DNA of 64,000 bases, taken from contig NC_009656.1 of the NCBI RefSeq assembly GCF_000017205.1, positions 5,820,501-5,884,500 on the forward strand. The letters run 5' to 3'. The translations under genes and the position numbers were made by a program. This DNA comes from Pseudomonas paraeruginosa PA7. GTDB lineage: Bacteria > Pseudomonadota > Gammaproteobacteria > Pseudomonadales > Pseudomonadaceae. Below are positions 18,471 to 28,691 of this stretch, in pieces. A model generated the notes under the pieces. It made no database searches and was not told where the DNA came from. It was given only the letters and a program-made list of their open reading frames with translations. The stretch's first letter is position 1. Every line of letters begins with the position of its first letter.

Positions 18471-20372
18471 TCAGCGGCCGCGCAGGAAGAGCTTGTCCAG
18501 TTCGTCCAGGCCCAGTTGGGTCCAGGTCGGACGCCCATGGTTGCACTGGCCGCTGCGCTCGGTGATTTCCATGTCGCGCAGCAGGGCGTTCATTTCCGGC
18601 AACGTCAGGCGCCGATTGGCACGGACCGCTCCGTGGCAGGCCATGGTCCCGAGCAGTTCGTTCAGATGCGCCTGGATACGGTCGCTGGTGCCGTACTCCA
18701 GCAGGTCGGCGATGACGTCGCGTACCAGTTGGGTCGCCTCCGCCTGCTTGAGCAGCGCCGGGATCTGTCGGATCGCCAGGGTTTCCGGGCCCAATCGCTG
18801 CAACTCGAAGCCCAGGCGCTGGAACCAGCCGGAGTGCTCCTCGGCGCAATCCGCCTCGCGCTCGCTGACCGCGATCGACTCCGGCACCAGCAGCGGCTGA
18901 CCACGCAAGCCTTCGCTGGCCATCGCCACCTTGAGGCGCTCGTAGGTGATCCGCTCGTGGGCCGCGTGCATGTCCACCAGCACCAGGCCGTGGGCGTTCT
19001 CGGCGAGGATGTAGATGCCCTTGAGTTGCGCCAGGGCGTAACCCAGCGGGGGGATGTCCTGGGCGCTTTCGGGCAGCGCGGCCGGCGCCTCGCCGGCGGG
19101 CAGCGGCGCGAAGTAGGCCTTGTAGGCGCCGCCGGCCTCGGCCAGCGAGGGCGGCGCCTCCGGCCGGGTGTAGGCGGAATAGCCGGAGGAAGCGCCGGAC
19201 GAGGATGCACCGCCGCTCCAACCCACCCGCGCCGCCGGGCTCTCCAGCACACTTTCGGCCAGGCGCATCTCGCCCTGCGGGCCGAATTCGCCGGCGGCGG
19301 CACCGGTCGGACGCGGCTCGGTCAGGCTGGTCGCCCCGGGCGGCGCGAGCTGGTCGTCGGGGCGAACCTCGCCCAGCGCGCGATGCAGGGTGCCATAGAG
19401 GAAGTCATGGACCATCCGGCTGTCGCGGAAGCGCACTTCGTGCTTGGTCGGATGCACGTTGACGTCGACCACCGCCGGATCGACCTCGAAGAACAGCACG
19501 AAGGTCGGGTGCCGGCCGTTGTACAGCACGTCGCGATAGGCCTGGCGCACCGCGTGGGCGACCAGCTTGTCGCGCACCATGCGCCCGTTCACATAGAAAT
19601 ACTGCAGATCCGGTTGGCTGCGGGAGAAGGTCGGCAAGCCGACCCAGCCCCACAGGTGCAGGCCATTGCGCTCGACCTCGATCGGCAACGCCTGCTCGAG
19701 GAACGCCTGGCCGCACACCGCGCCGACCCGGCGCGCGCGGGCCAGCTCGTCGCGCGCCTCGTGCAGGGCGAAGATGGTCTTGCCGTTGTGGCGCAGGTGG
19801 AAAGCCACGTCGAAACGGGCCAGCGCCAGGCGCTTGATGACTTCCTGCAGATGGTCGAACTCGGTCTTCTCCGCACGCAGGAACTTGCGCCGCGCCGGGG
19901 TGTTGAAGAACAGGTCGCGAACCTCGACGCTGGTTCCCACCGGGTGCGCCGCCGGCTGCACTCGCGGCTGCATGTCACGGCCCTCGGTCTCCACCTGCCA
20001 GGCTTCGCCGGCGTCGGCGGTGCGCGAGGTCATGGTCAGGCGCGCCACCGAGCTGATCGAGGCCAGCGCCTCGCCGCGGAAGCCGAGGCTCATCACCCGC
20101 TCCAGGTCTTCCAGCTCGCGGATCTTGCTGGTGGCGTGGCGAGCCAGGGCCAGCGGCAGGTCATCGGCGGGGATGCCGCGACCGTCGTCGCGCACCCGCA
20201 GCAGCTTGACGCCACCCTGCTCGACTTCCACGTCGATACGCCGGGCGCCGGCATCGAGGCTGTTCTCCAGCAGTTCCTTGGCCACCGAGGCGGGACGCTC
20301 GACCACCTCACCGGCGGCGATCTGGTTCGCCAGCCGCGGACTGAGCAGCTGGATACGCGGCGCTTCGCTCAT
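18471..20372 (-). CDS. mutL: DNA mismatch repair protein MutL
   Basis: Links MutS mismatch recognition to strand incision. Full length at 633 residues. The GHKL ATPase motifs are intact ([28 protein letters not shown]). The C-terminal domain retains a [12 protein letters not shown] motif around residue 464, matching the DQHA(X)2E(X)4E nuclease signature of MutL in bacteria without MutH. The start is the ATG at 20372, sharing one base with the amiB stop. No disruption suggesting a mutator is visible. Confidence 0.96.
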   Translation of the reverse strand: MSEAPRIQLLSPRLANQIAAGEVVERPASVAKELLENSLDAGARRIDVEVEQGGVKLLRVRDDGRGIPADDLPLALARHATSKIRELEDLERVMSLGFRGEALASISSVARLTMTSRTADAGEAWQVETEGRDMQPRVQPAAHPVGTSVEVRDLFFNTPARRKFLRAEKTEFDHLQEVIKRLALARFDVAFHLRHNGKTIFALHEARDELARARRVGAVCGQAFLEQALPIEVERNGLHLWGWVGLPTFSRSQPDLQYFYVNGRMVRDKLVAHAVRQAYRDVLYNGRHPTFVLFFEVDPAVVDVNVHPTKHEVRFRDSRMVHDFLYGTLHRALGEVRPDDQLAPPGATSLTEPRPTGAAAGEFGPQGEMRLAESVLESPAARVGWSGGASSSGASSGYSAYTRPEAPPSLAEAGGAYKAYFAPLPAGEAPAALPESAQDIPPLGYALAQLKGIYILAENAHGLVLVDMHAAHERITYERLKVAMASEGLRGQPLLVPESIAVSEREADCAEEHSGWFQRLGFELQRLGPETLAIRQIPALLKQAEATQLVRDVIADLLEYGTSDRIQAHLNELLGTMACHGAVRANRRLTLPEMNALLRDMEITERSGQCNHGRPTWTQLGLDELDKLFLRGR

Positions 20373-21811
20373 CACTGGGCCGCCAGGGCGGTGCTCGGGA
20401 TGGACAGGGCCTGGCCGACTTTCAGGTTGTCGCTGGACAGGCTGTTGCTGCTGCGCAGCGCGGCCATGCTCACTTCATAGCGCTGGGCGATCATCGCCAG
20501 GGTCTCTCCGGGCCGCACCACGTGCTCGCGCGGCCCCATCGACAGCTTGCCCTGGGCGCGCAACGAGGCGATGTAGGTGCCGGGCGGCGGGCTCTGCTGG
20601 AAGTACTGGCGGATGCCGCTGGTGATCGAACGCGCCAGGGCCTGCTGGTGACTGGCGCTGGCCAGCTTGCGCGACTCGTTGACGTTCGAGATGAAGCCGG
20701 TTTCCACCAGGATCGAGGGAATGTCCGGCGATTTCAGCACCATGAATCCGGCCTGCTCCACCCGCCGCTTGTGCAGCGAGGTGATGCGTCCGACATTGGT
20801 CAGCACCTTGTGCCCGACATCCAGGCTCGACGACAGGGTCGCGGTCATCGACAAGTCGAGCAGCACGCCGGCGAGCATCTGGTCCTTGTCGCCGAGGCTG
20901 ACGCTGCCGTCGCCGCCGATCAGGTCGGAACGGTTTTCGCTGTCGGCCAGCCAGCGCGCGGTTTCCGAGGTGGCGCCGCGGTCGGACAGGGCGAACACCG
21001 AGGCGCCGAAGGCGCTGCGGCTCGGCGCGGCGTCGGCATGGATCGAGACGAACAGGTCGGCGCCCTTCTTGCGGGCGATCTCGGTGCGCTTGCGCAGCGG
21101 GATGAAGTAGTCGCCGGTGCGGGTCAGTTCGGCACGGTAGCCGCGCACCTGGTTGATCTGTCGCTGCAACTCGCGGGCGATCGACAGGGTGATGTTCTTC
21201 TCGTGCAGGCCGCCCGGGCCGAGGGCGCCGGGGTCCTCGCCGCCGTGCCCGGCGTCGATGGCGATGACGATGTCGCGGGTGCCACCCTTGGTCGGCAGCG
21301 GCAGCTTGGCCACCGGTTGGGTCGGTGTCACCGGGGTGACCGGCACGCTCGGGGTCGGTGTCGCCGGCACGTCCGGGGTCAGGTCGGCGCCCTGGTCATA
21401 GAGATCGACCACCAGGCGGTTGCCATACTGCTGGTTGGGTGGCAGGACGAAGCTCTTCGGGGTGACCTGGGCGGACAGGTCGAGGACCATGCGCAGGTCG
21501 TTCGGCGTGCGCTGGGCCGAGCGCACCGCGGTGATCGGGGTGTTGCCGAGCTTGAGGCCGTTGAGCTGGGTCGCCAGTTGGGCGCCGCTGACGTCGATGA
21601 CGATACGGTTGGGCGCGGCCAGGGTGAACAGGCTGTGCTGCACCGGGCCGGAGAGATCGAAGACCAGACGGGTGTTATCCGGAGCGCGCCAGATCCGCAC
21701 GCTCTTGATTTGCGCGGCGGCCAGAACCTCGCCGACCTGACAGGCCAGCAGAATCATCACCCCAGTCAACAACGTCCGCAGACGCAAGCCCCAACCCATC
21801 GTTTTTCTCAT
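20372..21811 (-). CDS. amiB: N-acetylmuramoyl-L-alanine amidase AmiB
   Basis: Periplasmic zinc amidase that splits septal peptidoglycan during cell separation. A signal peptide ending near VLAAAQ precedes an AMIN domain (about 35-140), a Pro/Thr/Val linker, an Amidase_3 domain with metal ligands in [23 protein letters not shown] and VETGFISN, and one LysM repeat ([20 protein letters not shown]). The start at 21811 overlaps the tsaE stop as ATGA; an alternative ATG at 21799 would remove four residues. Confidence 0.94.
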   Translation of the reverse strand: MRKTMGWGLRLRTLLTGVMILLACQVGEVLAAAQIKSVRIWRAPDNTRLVFDLSGPVQHSLFTLAAPNRIVIDVSGAQLATQLNGLKLGNTPITAVRSAQRTPNDLRMVLDLSAQVTPKSFVLPPNQQYGNRLVVDLYDQGADLTPDVPATPTPSVPVTPVTPTQPVAKLPLPTKGGTRDIVIAIDAGHGGEDPGALGPGGLHEKNITLSIARELQRQINQVRGYRAELTRTGDYFIPLRKRTEIARKKGADLFVSIHADAAPSRSAFGASVFALSDRGATSETARWLADSENRSDLIGGDGSVSLGDKDQMLAGVLLDLSMTATLSSSLDVGHKVLTNVGRITSLHKRRVEQAGFMVLKSPDIPSILVETGFISNVNESRKLASASHQQALARSITSGIRQYFQQSPPPGTYIASLRAQGKLSMGPREHVVRPGETLAMIAQRYEVSMAALRSSNSLSSDNLKVGQALSIPSTALAAQ

Positions 21812-22275
21812 GCTCCCATGGTCAGGGTGGCACACCAGGCTTCGCCCCGCGCACCATGCGGTACCAGGCGCAGTGTCCGTCCACCCGCTTGGGCAGTAAT
21901 GGTAATGTCCAGATCAGCGGTTGGCAAAACGCCCGCGCCGCGCTCGGGCCACTCGATCAGGCAGAGCGCGCTGCCATCGAAATAGTCGCGGATGCCGAAG
22001 AACTCCAGTTCCTCCGGATCGGCGAGCCGGTACAGGTCGAAATGGTAGGCGCGCAGCTCGCCGATTTCGTAGGGCTCGACCAGGGTGAAGGTCGGGCTTT
22101 TCACCGAGCCGGCATGGCCGAGGCCGCGCAGGATGCCGCGCGAGAGGGTGGTCTTGCCGGCGCCGAGGTCGCCGTGCAGGTAGATGACCCCCTGCCCGCC
22201 GCTGGCCCGGGCGATGCGCCCGCCCAGTTCGACCATCGCGTCTTCCCCTTCGGCGGACAGGATCACTTCAGACAC
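21808..22275 (-). CDS. tsaE: tRNA threonylcarbamoyladenosine ATPase TsaE
   Basis: Essential ATPase of the t6A37 tRNA modification complex (with TsaB and TsaD). P-loop GDLGAGKTT, then the family signature [11 protein letters not shown] prefer the GTG at 22275 ([11 protein letters not shown], 155 residues) because AGGAG lies eight bases upstream; the longer GTG at 22284 would sit on that site. It overlaps the end of nnr by 13 bases and the start of amiB by 4. Confidence 0.92.
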   Translation of the reverse strand: MSEVILSAEGEDAMVELGGRIARASGGQGVIYLHGDLGAGKTTLSRGILRGLGHAGSVKSPTFTLVEPYEIGELRAYHFDLYRLADPEELEFFGIRDYFDGSALCLIEWPERGAGVLPTADLDITITAQAGGRTLRLVPHGARGEAWCATLTMGA

Positions 22276-23771
22276 GGACTGCACTCCTCGAGCAACTGAC
22301 GAACGGTAGGTACGAGATCGGTCGCCACCAGCCCGCGACCCTGGGCGCCCAGCCGCTCACCGGCGGCTGCGTGTAGCCAGACCGCCAGGCAGGCCGCGTC
22401 GAACGCCGCCATGCCCTGGGCCAGCAAGGCACCGATGACACCCGACAGTACGTCGCCCAGGCCGGCTCCGGCCATCGCCGGGTGCCCCCGGGAACAGACG
22501 GCGAGACGACCGCCGGGCGAGGCGACCAGGCTGCCGGCGCCCTTGAGTACCACCACCGCCTGATAGCGACGCGCCAATTCCAGCGCCGCAGCCGGGCGAT
22601 CCGCCTGCACCTGCGCGGTCGTGCGGCGCAACAGGCGCGCGGCCTCGCCGGGATGCGGCGTCAGGATCCACGCCTGCGGCCCTGCTCCGACCGGTTCCAG
22701 GGCCAACAGGTTCAACGCGTCGGCATCCCAGACCTGCGGCAATGGCCGCCCCCGGGCGGCGCTCAGCAGGCTGCGCCCCCAGGCCCTCTGGCCGAGCCCG
22801 GGACCGAGCACCAGCACGCTGGCGCGTTCGGCGAGAGCCAGCAACTGGCTCGCCGAAGCCACGCCATGGGCCATGACCTCGGGGCAACGGCCCAGCAGCG
22901 CCGGTACGTGTTCGACGCGGGTCGCCGCCGAGACCAGGCCGGCGCCGCAGCGCAGGGCGCTTTCCGCGGCCAGCAGCACCGCTCCGCCCATCCCGGCGTC
23001 GCCGCCGGCCACCAGCAGATGGCCGAAGAGCCCCTTGTGGGCGGTCCGCGGCCGCGCCGCCAACCTTGGCAGGTCGCGGTGCGCCAGGCGCCGCGCCAGG
23101 GGCGGGAGCGTCGCGACCGCGGCGGCGTCGCCGCCCAGGTCGTCGAATACCAGTTCACCGACCCGTTCCGGCGCCTCGCCGGTGAACAGCCCGAGCTTCA
23201 GCGCGACGAAAGTCACCGTCAGGTCCGCCCGGATCGCCTCCCCCAATACCGCGCCGGTGTCGGCGCTCAGGCCGGAAGGGATGTCCACCGCCAGGACCGG
23301 CAGGCCGGCGGCGTTGGCCAGGCGGATCGCCTGGGCGAAAGGTTCGCGGACCGCGCCGGCCAGGCCGGTGCCGAGCATGGCGTCGACCAGCACGCCCTCG
23401 AGTTCGGCGCATTCGCTCCACGGTTGCACCGCGACGCCGGCATCCAGGGCCGTGGCATGGGCCTGCGCGGCATCGCCGGAGAGACGATCCGCCGCCGCGA
23501 CCGCCAGCACCCGCACGCGCCAGCCGGCGCGCTGCGCCAGCGCCGCGACCAGGTAGCCGTCGCCGGCATTGTTGCCATGCCCGGCGAGCACGGTCAGCGC
23601 CCCGGCCTCCGGCCAGCGCCGGCGCAATGCGCGCCAGGCGGCATGGGCCGCGCGCTGCATGAGTTCGAAGCCCGGTGTCCCGGCGGCGATCAGGCGCGCA
23701 TCGAGGTCGCGCACCTGGGCGGCGGAATAGAGGGCGAGTGGCAGGTCGTCGTGCTGGAAGGTCATGGTCAT
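22263..23771 (-). CDS. nnr: Bifunctional NAD(P)H-hydrate epimerase/dehydratase
   Basis: Repairs hydrated NAD(P)H. The 502 residues are a fusion of an N-terminal YjeF epimerase domain (about 1-215; [13 protein letters not shown]) and a C-terminal ribokinase-like ADP-dependent dehydratase (about 225-495; [11 protein letters not shown] and GTP-like [15 protein letters not shown]). Two ATGs lie six bases apart at the start (23771 and 23765). Divergent from queG; first gene of nnr-tsaE-amiB-mutL-miaA-hfq. Confidence 0.93.
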   Translation of the reverse strand: MTMTFQHDDLPLALYSAAQVRDLDARLIAAGTPGFELMQRAAHAAWRALRRRWPEAGALTVLAGHGNNAGDGYLVAALAQRAGWRVRVLAVAAADRLSGDAAQAHATALDAGVAVQPWSECAELEGVLVDAMLGTGLAGAVREPFAQAIRLANAAGLPVLAVDIPSGLSADTGAVLGEAIRADLTVTFVALKLGLFTGEAPERVGELVFDDLGGDAAAVATLPPLARRLAHRDLPRLAARPRTAHKGLFGHLLVAGGDAGMGGAVLLAAESALRCGAGLVSAATRVEHVPALLGRCPEVMAHGVASASQLLALAERASVLVLGPGLGQRAWGRSLLSAARGRPLPQVWDADALNLLALEPVGAGPQAWILTPHPGEAARLLRRTTAQVQADRPAAALELARRYQAVVVLKGAGSLVASPGGRLAVCSRGHPAMAGAGLGDVLSGVIGALLAQGMAAFDAACLAVWLHAAAGERLGAQGRGLVATDLVPTVRQLLEECSPCLK

Positions 23772-23853
23772 CGGATCGATTCGGCGTCGGACGCGCAGTC
23801 TGGCAGAATTATACCTGTACCCATTCGCTTTCCCTCGTCTTCATCGAATCGCC

Positions 23854-24939
23854 ATGACTCCCCAGCCGCTGGCCGACCGCCTTTCCCCGCCGGACCCGCT
23901 CCGCCTCGCCCAGTCCATCAAGGACTGGGGCCGCGAGCTGGGCTTCCAGCAGGTCGGCATCGGCGATGTCGACCTGGGCGAGCACGAAGGGCACCTGCAG
24001 CGCTGGCTGGAAGCGGGCTACCACGGCGAAATGGACTACATGGCGGCGCACGGCAGCAAGCGCTCGCGTCCGGCCGAGCTGGTCCCCGGCACCCTGCGGG
24101 TGATTTCCCTGCGCATGGACTACCTGCCCGGCGACACACGCATGGCGCAGGTCCTGGCGGCCCCGGAAAAAGCCTACGTATCGCGCTACGCACTCGGCCG
24201 CGACTACCACAAGCTGATCCGCAAGCGCCTGCAGCAACTGGCCGAGCGCATCCAGGGCGAGATCGGCCCGTTCGGTTTCCGCGCCTTCGTCGACAGCGCG
24301 CCGGTGCTGGAAAAGGCCATCGCCGAGCAGGCCGGGCTCGGTTGGATCGGCAAGAACACCCTGGTGCTCAACCGCAAGGCCGGTAGCTACTTCTTCCTCG
24401 GCGAGCTGTTCGTCGACGTGCCGCTACCGGTCGATCCGGCGATGGCCAGCGAACACTGCGGGCGCTGCTCCGCGTGCCTGGACATCTGCCCGACCGCCGC
24501 CTTCGTCGGCCCCTACCGGCTGGACGCGCGGCGCTGCATTTCCTACCTCACCATCGAGTACAAGGGTGCGATCCCGCTGGAGCTGCGGCCGCTGATCGGC
24601 AACCGGGTATTCGGCTGCGACGACTGCCAGATCGTCTGCCCGTGGAACCGCTTCGCCCGTCCCACCGGGCAGGGCGACTTCCAGCCGCGCCACAGCCTGG
24701 ACAATGCCGGTCTTGCCGAACTGTTCCTCTGGAGCGAAGAGGAGTTCCTCGGCCGCACCGAGGGTTCTCCGCTGCGCCGCGCCGGCTACGAGCGCTGGCT
24801 GCGCAACCTGGCGGTGGGGCTGGGCAACGCGCCCTCGACCATCCCGGTGCTGGAAGCGCTGAAGGCGCGCCGCGAGCATCCTTCGGAACTGGTCCGCGAG
24901 CACGTGGAATGGGCGCTGAGGCGCCACGGGGAAACCTAG
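23854..24939 (+). CDS. queG: Epoxyqueuosine reductase QueG
   Basis: Last step of queuosine synthesis in tRNA, reducing epoxyqueuosine with cobalamin and two [4Fe-4S] clusters. It has 361 residues from MTPQPLADRLSPP; 30 more upstream codons are open but reach into the divergent promoter region. Cluster motifs are CGRCSACLDICPTAAF and CDDCQIVCPWNRF. A short HEAT-like end (PSTIPVLEALKARREHP) follows. Convergent with orn. Confidence 0.95.
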   Translation: MTPQPLADRLSPPDPLRLAQSIKDWGRELGFQQVGIGDVDLGEHEGHLQRWLEAGYHGEMDYMAAHGSKRSRPAELVPGTLRVISLRMDYLPGDTRMAQVLAAPEKAYVSRYALGRDYHKLIRKRLQQLAERIQGEIGPFGFRAFVDSAPVLEKAIAEQAGLGWIGKNTLVLNRKAGSYFFLGELFVDVPLPVDPAMASEHCGRCSACLDICPTAAFVGPYRLDARRCISYLTIEYKGAIPLELRPLIGNRVFGCDDCQIVCPWNRFARPTGQGDFQPRHSLDNAGLAELFLWSEEEFLGRTEGSPLRRAGYERWLRNLAVGLGNAPSTIPVLEALKARREHPSELVREHVEWALRRHGET

Positions 24940-24972
24940 CCCGGCCGGCGCCTGCCGCCCGGACAGGGCGGA

Positions 24973-25515
24973 TCAGAGCTTGATGAAGTGGTCGCGGTAG
25001 TGGCGCAGTTCGGCGATCGACTCGCGGATATCGTCCAGCGCCAGGTGGGTGTTGCCCTTCTTGAAGCTTTCGCGGACCTGCGGCGCCCAGCGCGCGGCCA
25101 GTTCCTTGAGGGTCGAGACGTCGAGGTTGCGGTAGTGGAAATAGCCTTCCAGCCTGGGCATGTGCCTATAGAGGAAGCGGCGGTCCTGGCAGATGCTGTT
25201 GCCGCAGATCGGCGAACTGCGCTTGGGCACCCACTGCTCGAGGAAGGCCAGGGTCTGCGCCTCGGCCTCGGCCATGCTCACGGTGCTTTCCCGGACCCGC
25301 TGGGTGAGCCCGGACTGGCCGTGCTGGCGGGTATTCCACTCGTCCATGCCGGCGAGGACTTCCTCCGGCTGGTGGATGGCGATCACCGGGCCTTCGGCCA
25401 GGGTGTTGAGGTCACTGTCGGTGACGATGGTGGCCATCTCGATGATGACGTCCCGGTCCGGATCGAGGCCGGTCATCTCCAGGTCGATCCAGATAAGGTT
25501 CTGCGGGTTCTGCAT
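24973..25515 (-). CDS. orn: Oligoribonuclease
   Basis: DEDDh 3'-5' exonuclease degrading short RNAs and, in P. aeruginosa, clearing pGpG from c-di-GMP turnover. 180 residues, normal length. ExoI motif [10 protein letters not shown] (D11, E13), ExoII around [10 protein letters not shown], and Exo[13 protein letters not shown]. Divergent from rsgA across 112 bases; TAGAAT in that gap is a plausible -10 for orn, but its -35 is poor. Confidence 0.97.
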   Translation of the reverse strand: MQNPQNLIWIDLEMTGLDPDRDVIIEMATIVTDSDLNTLAEGPVIAIHQPEEVLAGMDEWNTRQHGQSGLTQRVRESTVSMAEAEAQTLAFLEQWVPKRSSPICGNSICQDRRFLYRHMPRLEGYFHYRNLDVSTLKELAARWAPQVRESFKKGNTHLALDDIRESIAELRHYRDHFIKL

Positions 25516-25627
25516 GGGGGAGTCGCTCCAGTCGCTATGCCGTGCATTCTAGCGTGGAACGCCGCCGCGCGAATGGTGGCGTCGCGCCCATGCTAAACTC
25601 GCCGCCGATTTTTCTTGCGGACGCATC

Positions 25628-26647
25628 ATGGCCAGACGCCACTTGACCCGCCGGCAGAGCTGGCGCATCGAAAAGATCCAGGAAGAACGCGCGGCCCGGG
25701 CGGCGCGCCGCGAGTCGCGCGCGGTCGAGGAGCTGGAAGGTGGCGACCTGGGGCCGGAGCAGACCGGCCAGGTGATCGCCCACTTCGGGGTGCAGGTCGA
25801 GGTCGAGTCGACCGACGGCCAGGTCTCGCGCTGCCACCTGCGGGCCAACCTGCCGGCGCTGGTGACGGGCGACCAGGTGGTCTGGCGCGCCGGCAACCAG
25901 GGCATCGGCGTGATCGTCGCGCAACTGCCGCGGCGCTCGGAGCTGTGCCGACCGGACATGCGCGGCCTGCTCAAGCCGGTGGCGGCCAATGTCGACCGGA
26001 TAGTCATCGTCTTCGCCCCACGCCCCGAGCCCCACGCCAACCTGATCGATCGCTACCTGATCGCTGCCGAACATGCCGGCATCCAGCCGCTGCTGCTCCT
26101 GAACAAGGCCGACCTGGTCGACGAGAGCAATGCAGAAGACATCGATGCGTTGCTGAATGTCTACCGCACCCTGGGTTATCCGCTGATCGAAGTCTCGGCC
26201 TTCAACGGCCTGGCCATGGACGAACTGCGCGGCGCTCTCGACGGCCACGTCAGCGTCTTCGTCGGACAGTCCGGGGTCGGCAAGTCGTCGCTGGTGAATG
26301 CCTTGCTGCCGGGCGTCGACACCCGCGTCGGCGATCTCTCCACGGTGACCGGCAAGGGTACCCACACCACCACCACCGCGCGCCTGTTCCATTTTCCCGG
26401 CGGCGGCGACCTGATCGACTCGCCCGGCATCCGTGAGTTCGGCCTGGGCCACGTGTCGCGCGACGATGTCGAGGCCGGCTTCATCGAATTCCGCGAATTG
26501 CTCGGGCATTGCCGCTTCCGCGACTGCAAGCACGACCGTGAACCGGGATGCGCCCTGCTCCAGGCCCTGGAAGACGGCCGCATCATGCCGCAACGGATGG
26601 CCAGCTACCGGCACATTCTGGCGAGCATGCCGGAAGCGGACTACTGA
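25628..26647 (+). CDS. rsgA: Ribosome small-subunit biogenesis GTPase RsgA
   Basis: Circularly permuted GTPase acting late in 30S assembly. The 339 residues show an OB-fold N-domain, then G4 NKAD before G1 GQSGVGKSS and G3 DSPGI, the permuted order typical of the family. The C-terminal zinc site is [14 protein letters not shown]. The neighbouring orn and motB genes are as in other pseudomonads. Confidence 0.96.
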   Translation: MARRHLTRRQSWRIEKIQEERAARAARRESRAVEELEGGDLGPEQTGQVIAHFGVQVEVESTDGQVSRCHLRANLPALVTGDQVVWRAGNQGIGVIVAQLPRRSELCRPDMRGLLKPVAANVDRIVIVFAPRPEPHANLIDRYLIAAEHAGIQPLLLLNKADLVDESNAEDIDALLNVYRTLGYPLIEVSAFNGLAMDELRGALDGHVSVFVGQSGVGKSSLVNALLPGVDTRVGDLSTVTGKGTHTTTTARLFHFPGGGDLIDSPGIREFGLGHVSRDDVEAGFIEFRELLGHCRFRDCKHDREPGCALLQALEDGRIMPQRMASYRHILASMPEADY

Positions 26648-26651
26648 AGAT

Positions 26652-27680
26652 TCAATTGCCCCTGATCTGATCCAGCTTCAGGCTGCCGCCATCGTCGAAC
26701 AGGTTGAGCTTCTTCTGCACCTCGTCCGCCGGCAGCGGCGGCTGGGCGCCCGTCGCCGGCGCGCCGGCCGGAGGCGCCGGCTGCTCGGCTGGAGCCGCCG
26801 CGGGTGCGCCGGTTTCGCCTTCGATGGCCTTCTGTGCCTTGCGGGTCAGGACCACGATATCGATCCGCCGGTTGACCGGGTTCAACGGGTCCTTGTCGTC
26901 GAACAGTCGCGCCGAGGCGTAGCCGACCACCTGGGATATCTGCGTCTCTGGATAACCACCGGCTACCAGCGCGCGGCGCGCGGCGTTGGCGCGGTTGGCC
27001 GACAGCTCCCAGTTGCCGAAGTCGCCGTTGCCGGCGTAGGGCTTGGCATCGGTGTGGCCGCTGATGCTGATCTTGTTCGGCACCTGGCGGATGGTCTCGG
27101 CCATCGCCAGCAGGATGTCCTCGAAATACGGCTGCAGGCGCGCGCTGCCGAGATCGAACATCGGCCGGTTGGCGGCGTCGACGATCTGGATGCGCAGGCC
27201 GTCGCGGGTGATCTCGAAGTGGATCTGGTCCTTGAAGTCCTTGAGCATCGGATTTTCGTCGACCTTGTTCTGCAACTCCTGCAGCAACAGCGCCAGGCGC
27301 TCGCGCTCCACCTGCTCGGCCAGGCTCTCGGCCTGGTCGGCGTTGACCTGGTGGTCCTGCTCGGGACTGATCCGGCTTTCGTTGGAGTCGGGCTGGGCCT
27401 GGACCTGCGGGTTGAGGGTCTTGTCCGGCGCCGGCGTCGGCGTGCCACCGAGGTCGATGACGTAGGGACTGGCGCTTTCGCTGAAGCCGATGGGGTCCTG
27501 GAAGTAGCCGGAGATCGCCTTCTTCTGCTCCGGCGTGGCCGACGACAGCAGCCAGAGCACCAGGAAGAACGCCATCATCGCCGTGGCGAAGTCGGCGAAG
27601 GCGATCTTCCACGAGCCGCCGTGGTGGCCGGCGGCATAGCGCTTGACGCGCTTGACGATGATCGGCTGGTTGTTGTCCAT
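26652..27680 (-). CDS. motB: Flagellar motor stator protein MotB
   Basis: Peptidoglycan-anchored stator subunit. A short cytoplasmic N-terminus is followed by one membrane helix carrying the ion-binding aspartate D30 in FADFATAMMAFFLVLWLL, then a linker with plug-like segment and a C-terminal OmpA-like domain (SISGHTDAKPY, NWELSANRANAARRAL). The tail is Pro/Ala-rich. It lies 19 bases after motA and ends 4 bases from rsgA on the opposite strand. P. aeruginosa has a second stator, MotCD, elsewhere. Confidence 0.95.
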   Translation of the reverse strand: MDNNQPIIVKRVKRYAAGHHGGSWKIAFADFATAMMAFFLVLWLLSSATPEQKKAISGYFQDPIGFSESASPYVIDLGGTPTPAPDKTLNPQVQAQPDSNESRISPEQDHQVNADQAESLAEQVERERLALLLQELQNKVDENPMLKDFKDQIHFEITRDGLRIQIVDAANRPMFDLGSARLQPYFEDILLAMAETIRQVPNKISISGHTDAKPYAGNGDFGNWELSANRANAARRALVAGGYPETQISQVVGYASARLFDDKDPLNPVNRRIDIVVLTRKAQKAIEGETGAPAAAPAEQPAPPAGAPATGAQPPLPADEVQKKLNLFDDGGSLKLDQIRGN

Positions 27681-27699
27681 CTATCGACTATGCCTCCAC

Positions 27700-28551
27700 T
27701 CAGCGGCCGCGCACGGCCTGCTCGAGTTCGGCGAAGGTCGGCCGATGGCCGGGCAGCAGTACCTTGCGGCCGAACTCGACGGCCAGCGACGGCGGCATGC
27801 CGGATGCGGAGGCGACCAGGCAGGCCTTGATCGCCTCGAACAGGTTCAGCTCCTCCTTGGCGTCGTGCTCGAGGGCGCCGGCCAGCGGGCCGACGAAGCC
27901 ATAGGCGGCGAGGATGCCGAGGAAGGTCCCGACCAGCGCGGCGGCGACATGGTGGCCGATCTCCGCCTGGCTGCCCTCGCCGAGCAGCGCCATGGTGATC
28001 ACGATGCCCAGCACCGCGGCGACGATGCCGAAGCCCGGCAGGGCGTCGGCGACCTTGGTCACCGCATGGGACGGGTGCTCGAGGTCCTCCTTGAGGCTCG
28101 ACAGCTCCATGTCGAACAGGCCTTCCAGCTCGTGCGGCGCCATGTTCCCGGAGGACATGATGCGCAGGTAGTCGCAGACGTAGGCGGTCATCCGCTCGTC
28201 CTTGAGCACCCCCGGGTACTTGCTGAAGATCGGGCTGGCGGAGGGGTCCTCGATATCCGCCTCGATCGCCATCATGCCCTCGCGCCGGCTCTTGTTGAGG
28301 ATCTCGTAGAGCATGCCCAGCACTTCCAGGTAGAAGGTCTGGGTGAAGCGATGGCCGAACATCTTCGGCGCTTTCTTCAGCACCACCATGAAGGTGTTGC
28401 CGGGGTTGGCCTGGAGGAAGGCCCCGAGGGCCGCGCCACCGATGATCAGGACCTCGAAGGGCTGGATGATGGCGCCGATCTTGCCACCGGAGAGCAGATA
28501 GCCTCCGAGGACGCTGGCGAAAACGACGATGATGCCGATGATTTTTGACAT
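27700..28551 (-). CDS. motA: Flagellar motor stator protein MotA
   Basis: Four-helix stator subunit of 283 residues from MSKIIGIIVVFASVLGGY. The cytoplasmic loop has the conserved charged helix (RREGMMAIEADIEDP), and the last two helices contain PGFGIVAAVLGIVITM and VGTFLGILAAYGF with the conserved prolines. The open frame extends upstream but covers the divergent promoter region; no strong ribosome-binding site is visible. Co-transcribed with motB. Confidence 0.95.
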   Translation of the reverse strand: MSKIIGIIVVFASVLGGYLLSGGKIGAIIQPFEVLIIGGAALGAFLQANPGNTFMVVLKKAPKMFGHRFTQTFYLEVLGMLYEILNKSRREGMMAIEADIEDPSASPIFSKYPGVLKDERMTAYVCDYLRIMSSGNMAPHELEGLFDMELSSLKEDLEHPSHAVTKVADALPGFGIVAAVLGIVITMALLGEGSQAEIGHHVAAALVGTFLGILAAYGFVGPLAGALEHDAKEELNLFEAIKACLVASASGMPPSLAVEFGRKVLLPGHRPTFAELEQAVRGR

Positions 28552-28629
28552 GAGGACCGGACGTACGAAATGAACAGGATAAGGAGGGGGACTGCTAGGC
28601 TCCCTCTTGTTATCGGTAGCTAGCCGCAA

Positions 28630-28639
28630 GACTATAGTC
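28630..28639. promoter_or_regulatory. Palindromic -10 element between motA and the HDOD gene
   Basis: gactatagtc is a perfect 10-bp palindrome holding TATAGT on both strands, placed between the divergent motA and HDOD genes. It could serve as -10 in either direction; the -35 regions are poor on both sides. I see no sigma-28 (FliA) element. Confidence 0.35.
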
Positions 28640-28691
28640 CGAATACTCGAAAAGCCAGTTCGCCGCCTCGCCGAGACCGAGCCCGACACCC

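Noticed and set aside
17443-19221. A 592-codon frame giving MiaA a long N-terminal extension
   Set aside because: The extension is an out-of-frame reading of mutL; MiaA starts at 18414 with the P-loop at the normal place.
18471-20372. Possible mutator allele of mutL
   Set aside because: The gene is full length and its ATPase and endonuclease motifs are intact; a point mutation elsewhere cannot be excluded without an alignment.
24940-24972. ccgccc/gggcgg hairpin between queG and orn as a terminator
   Set aside because: Only six base pairs and no U-tract in either direction; too weak to call.
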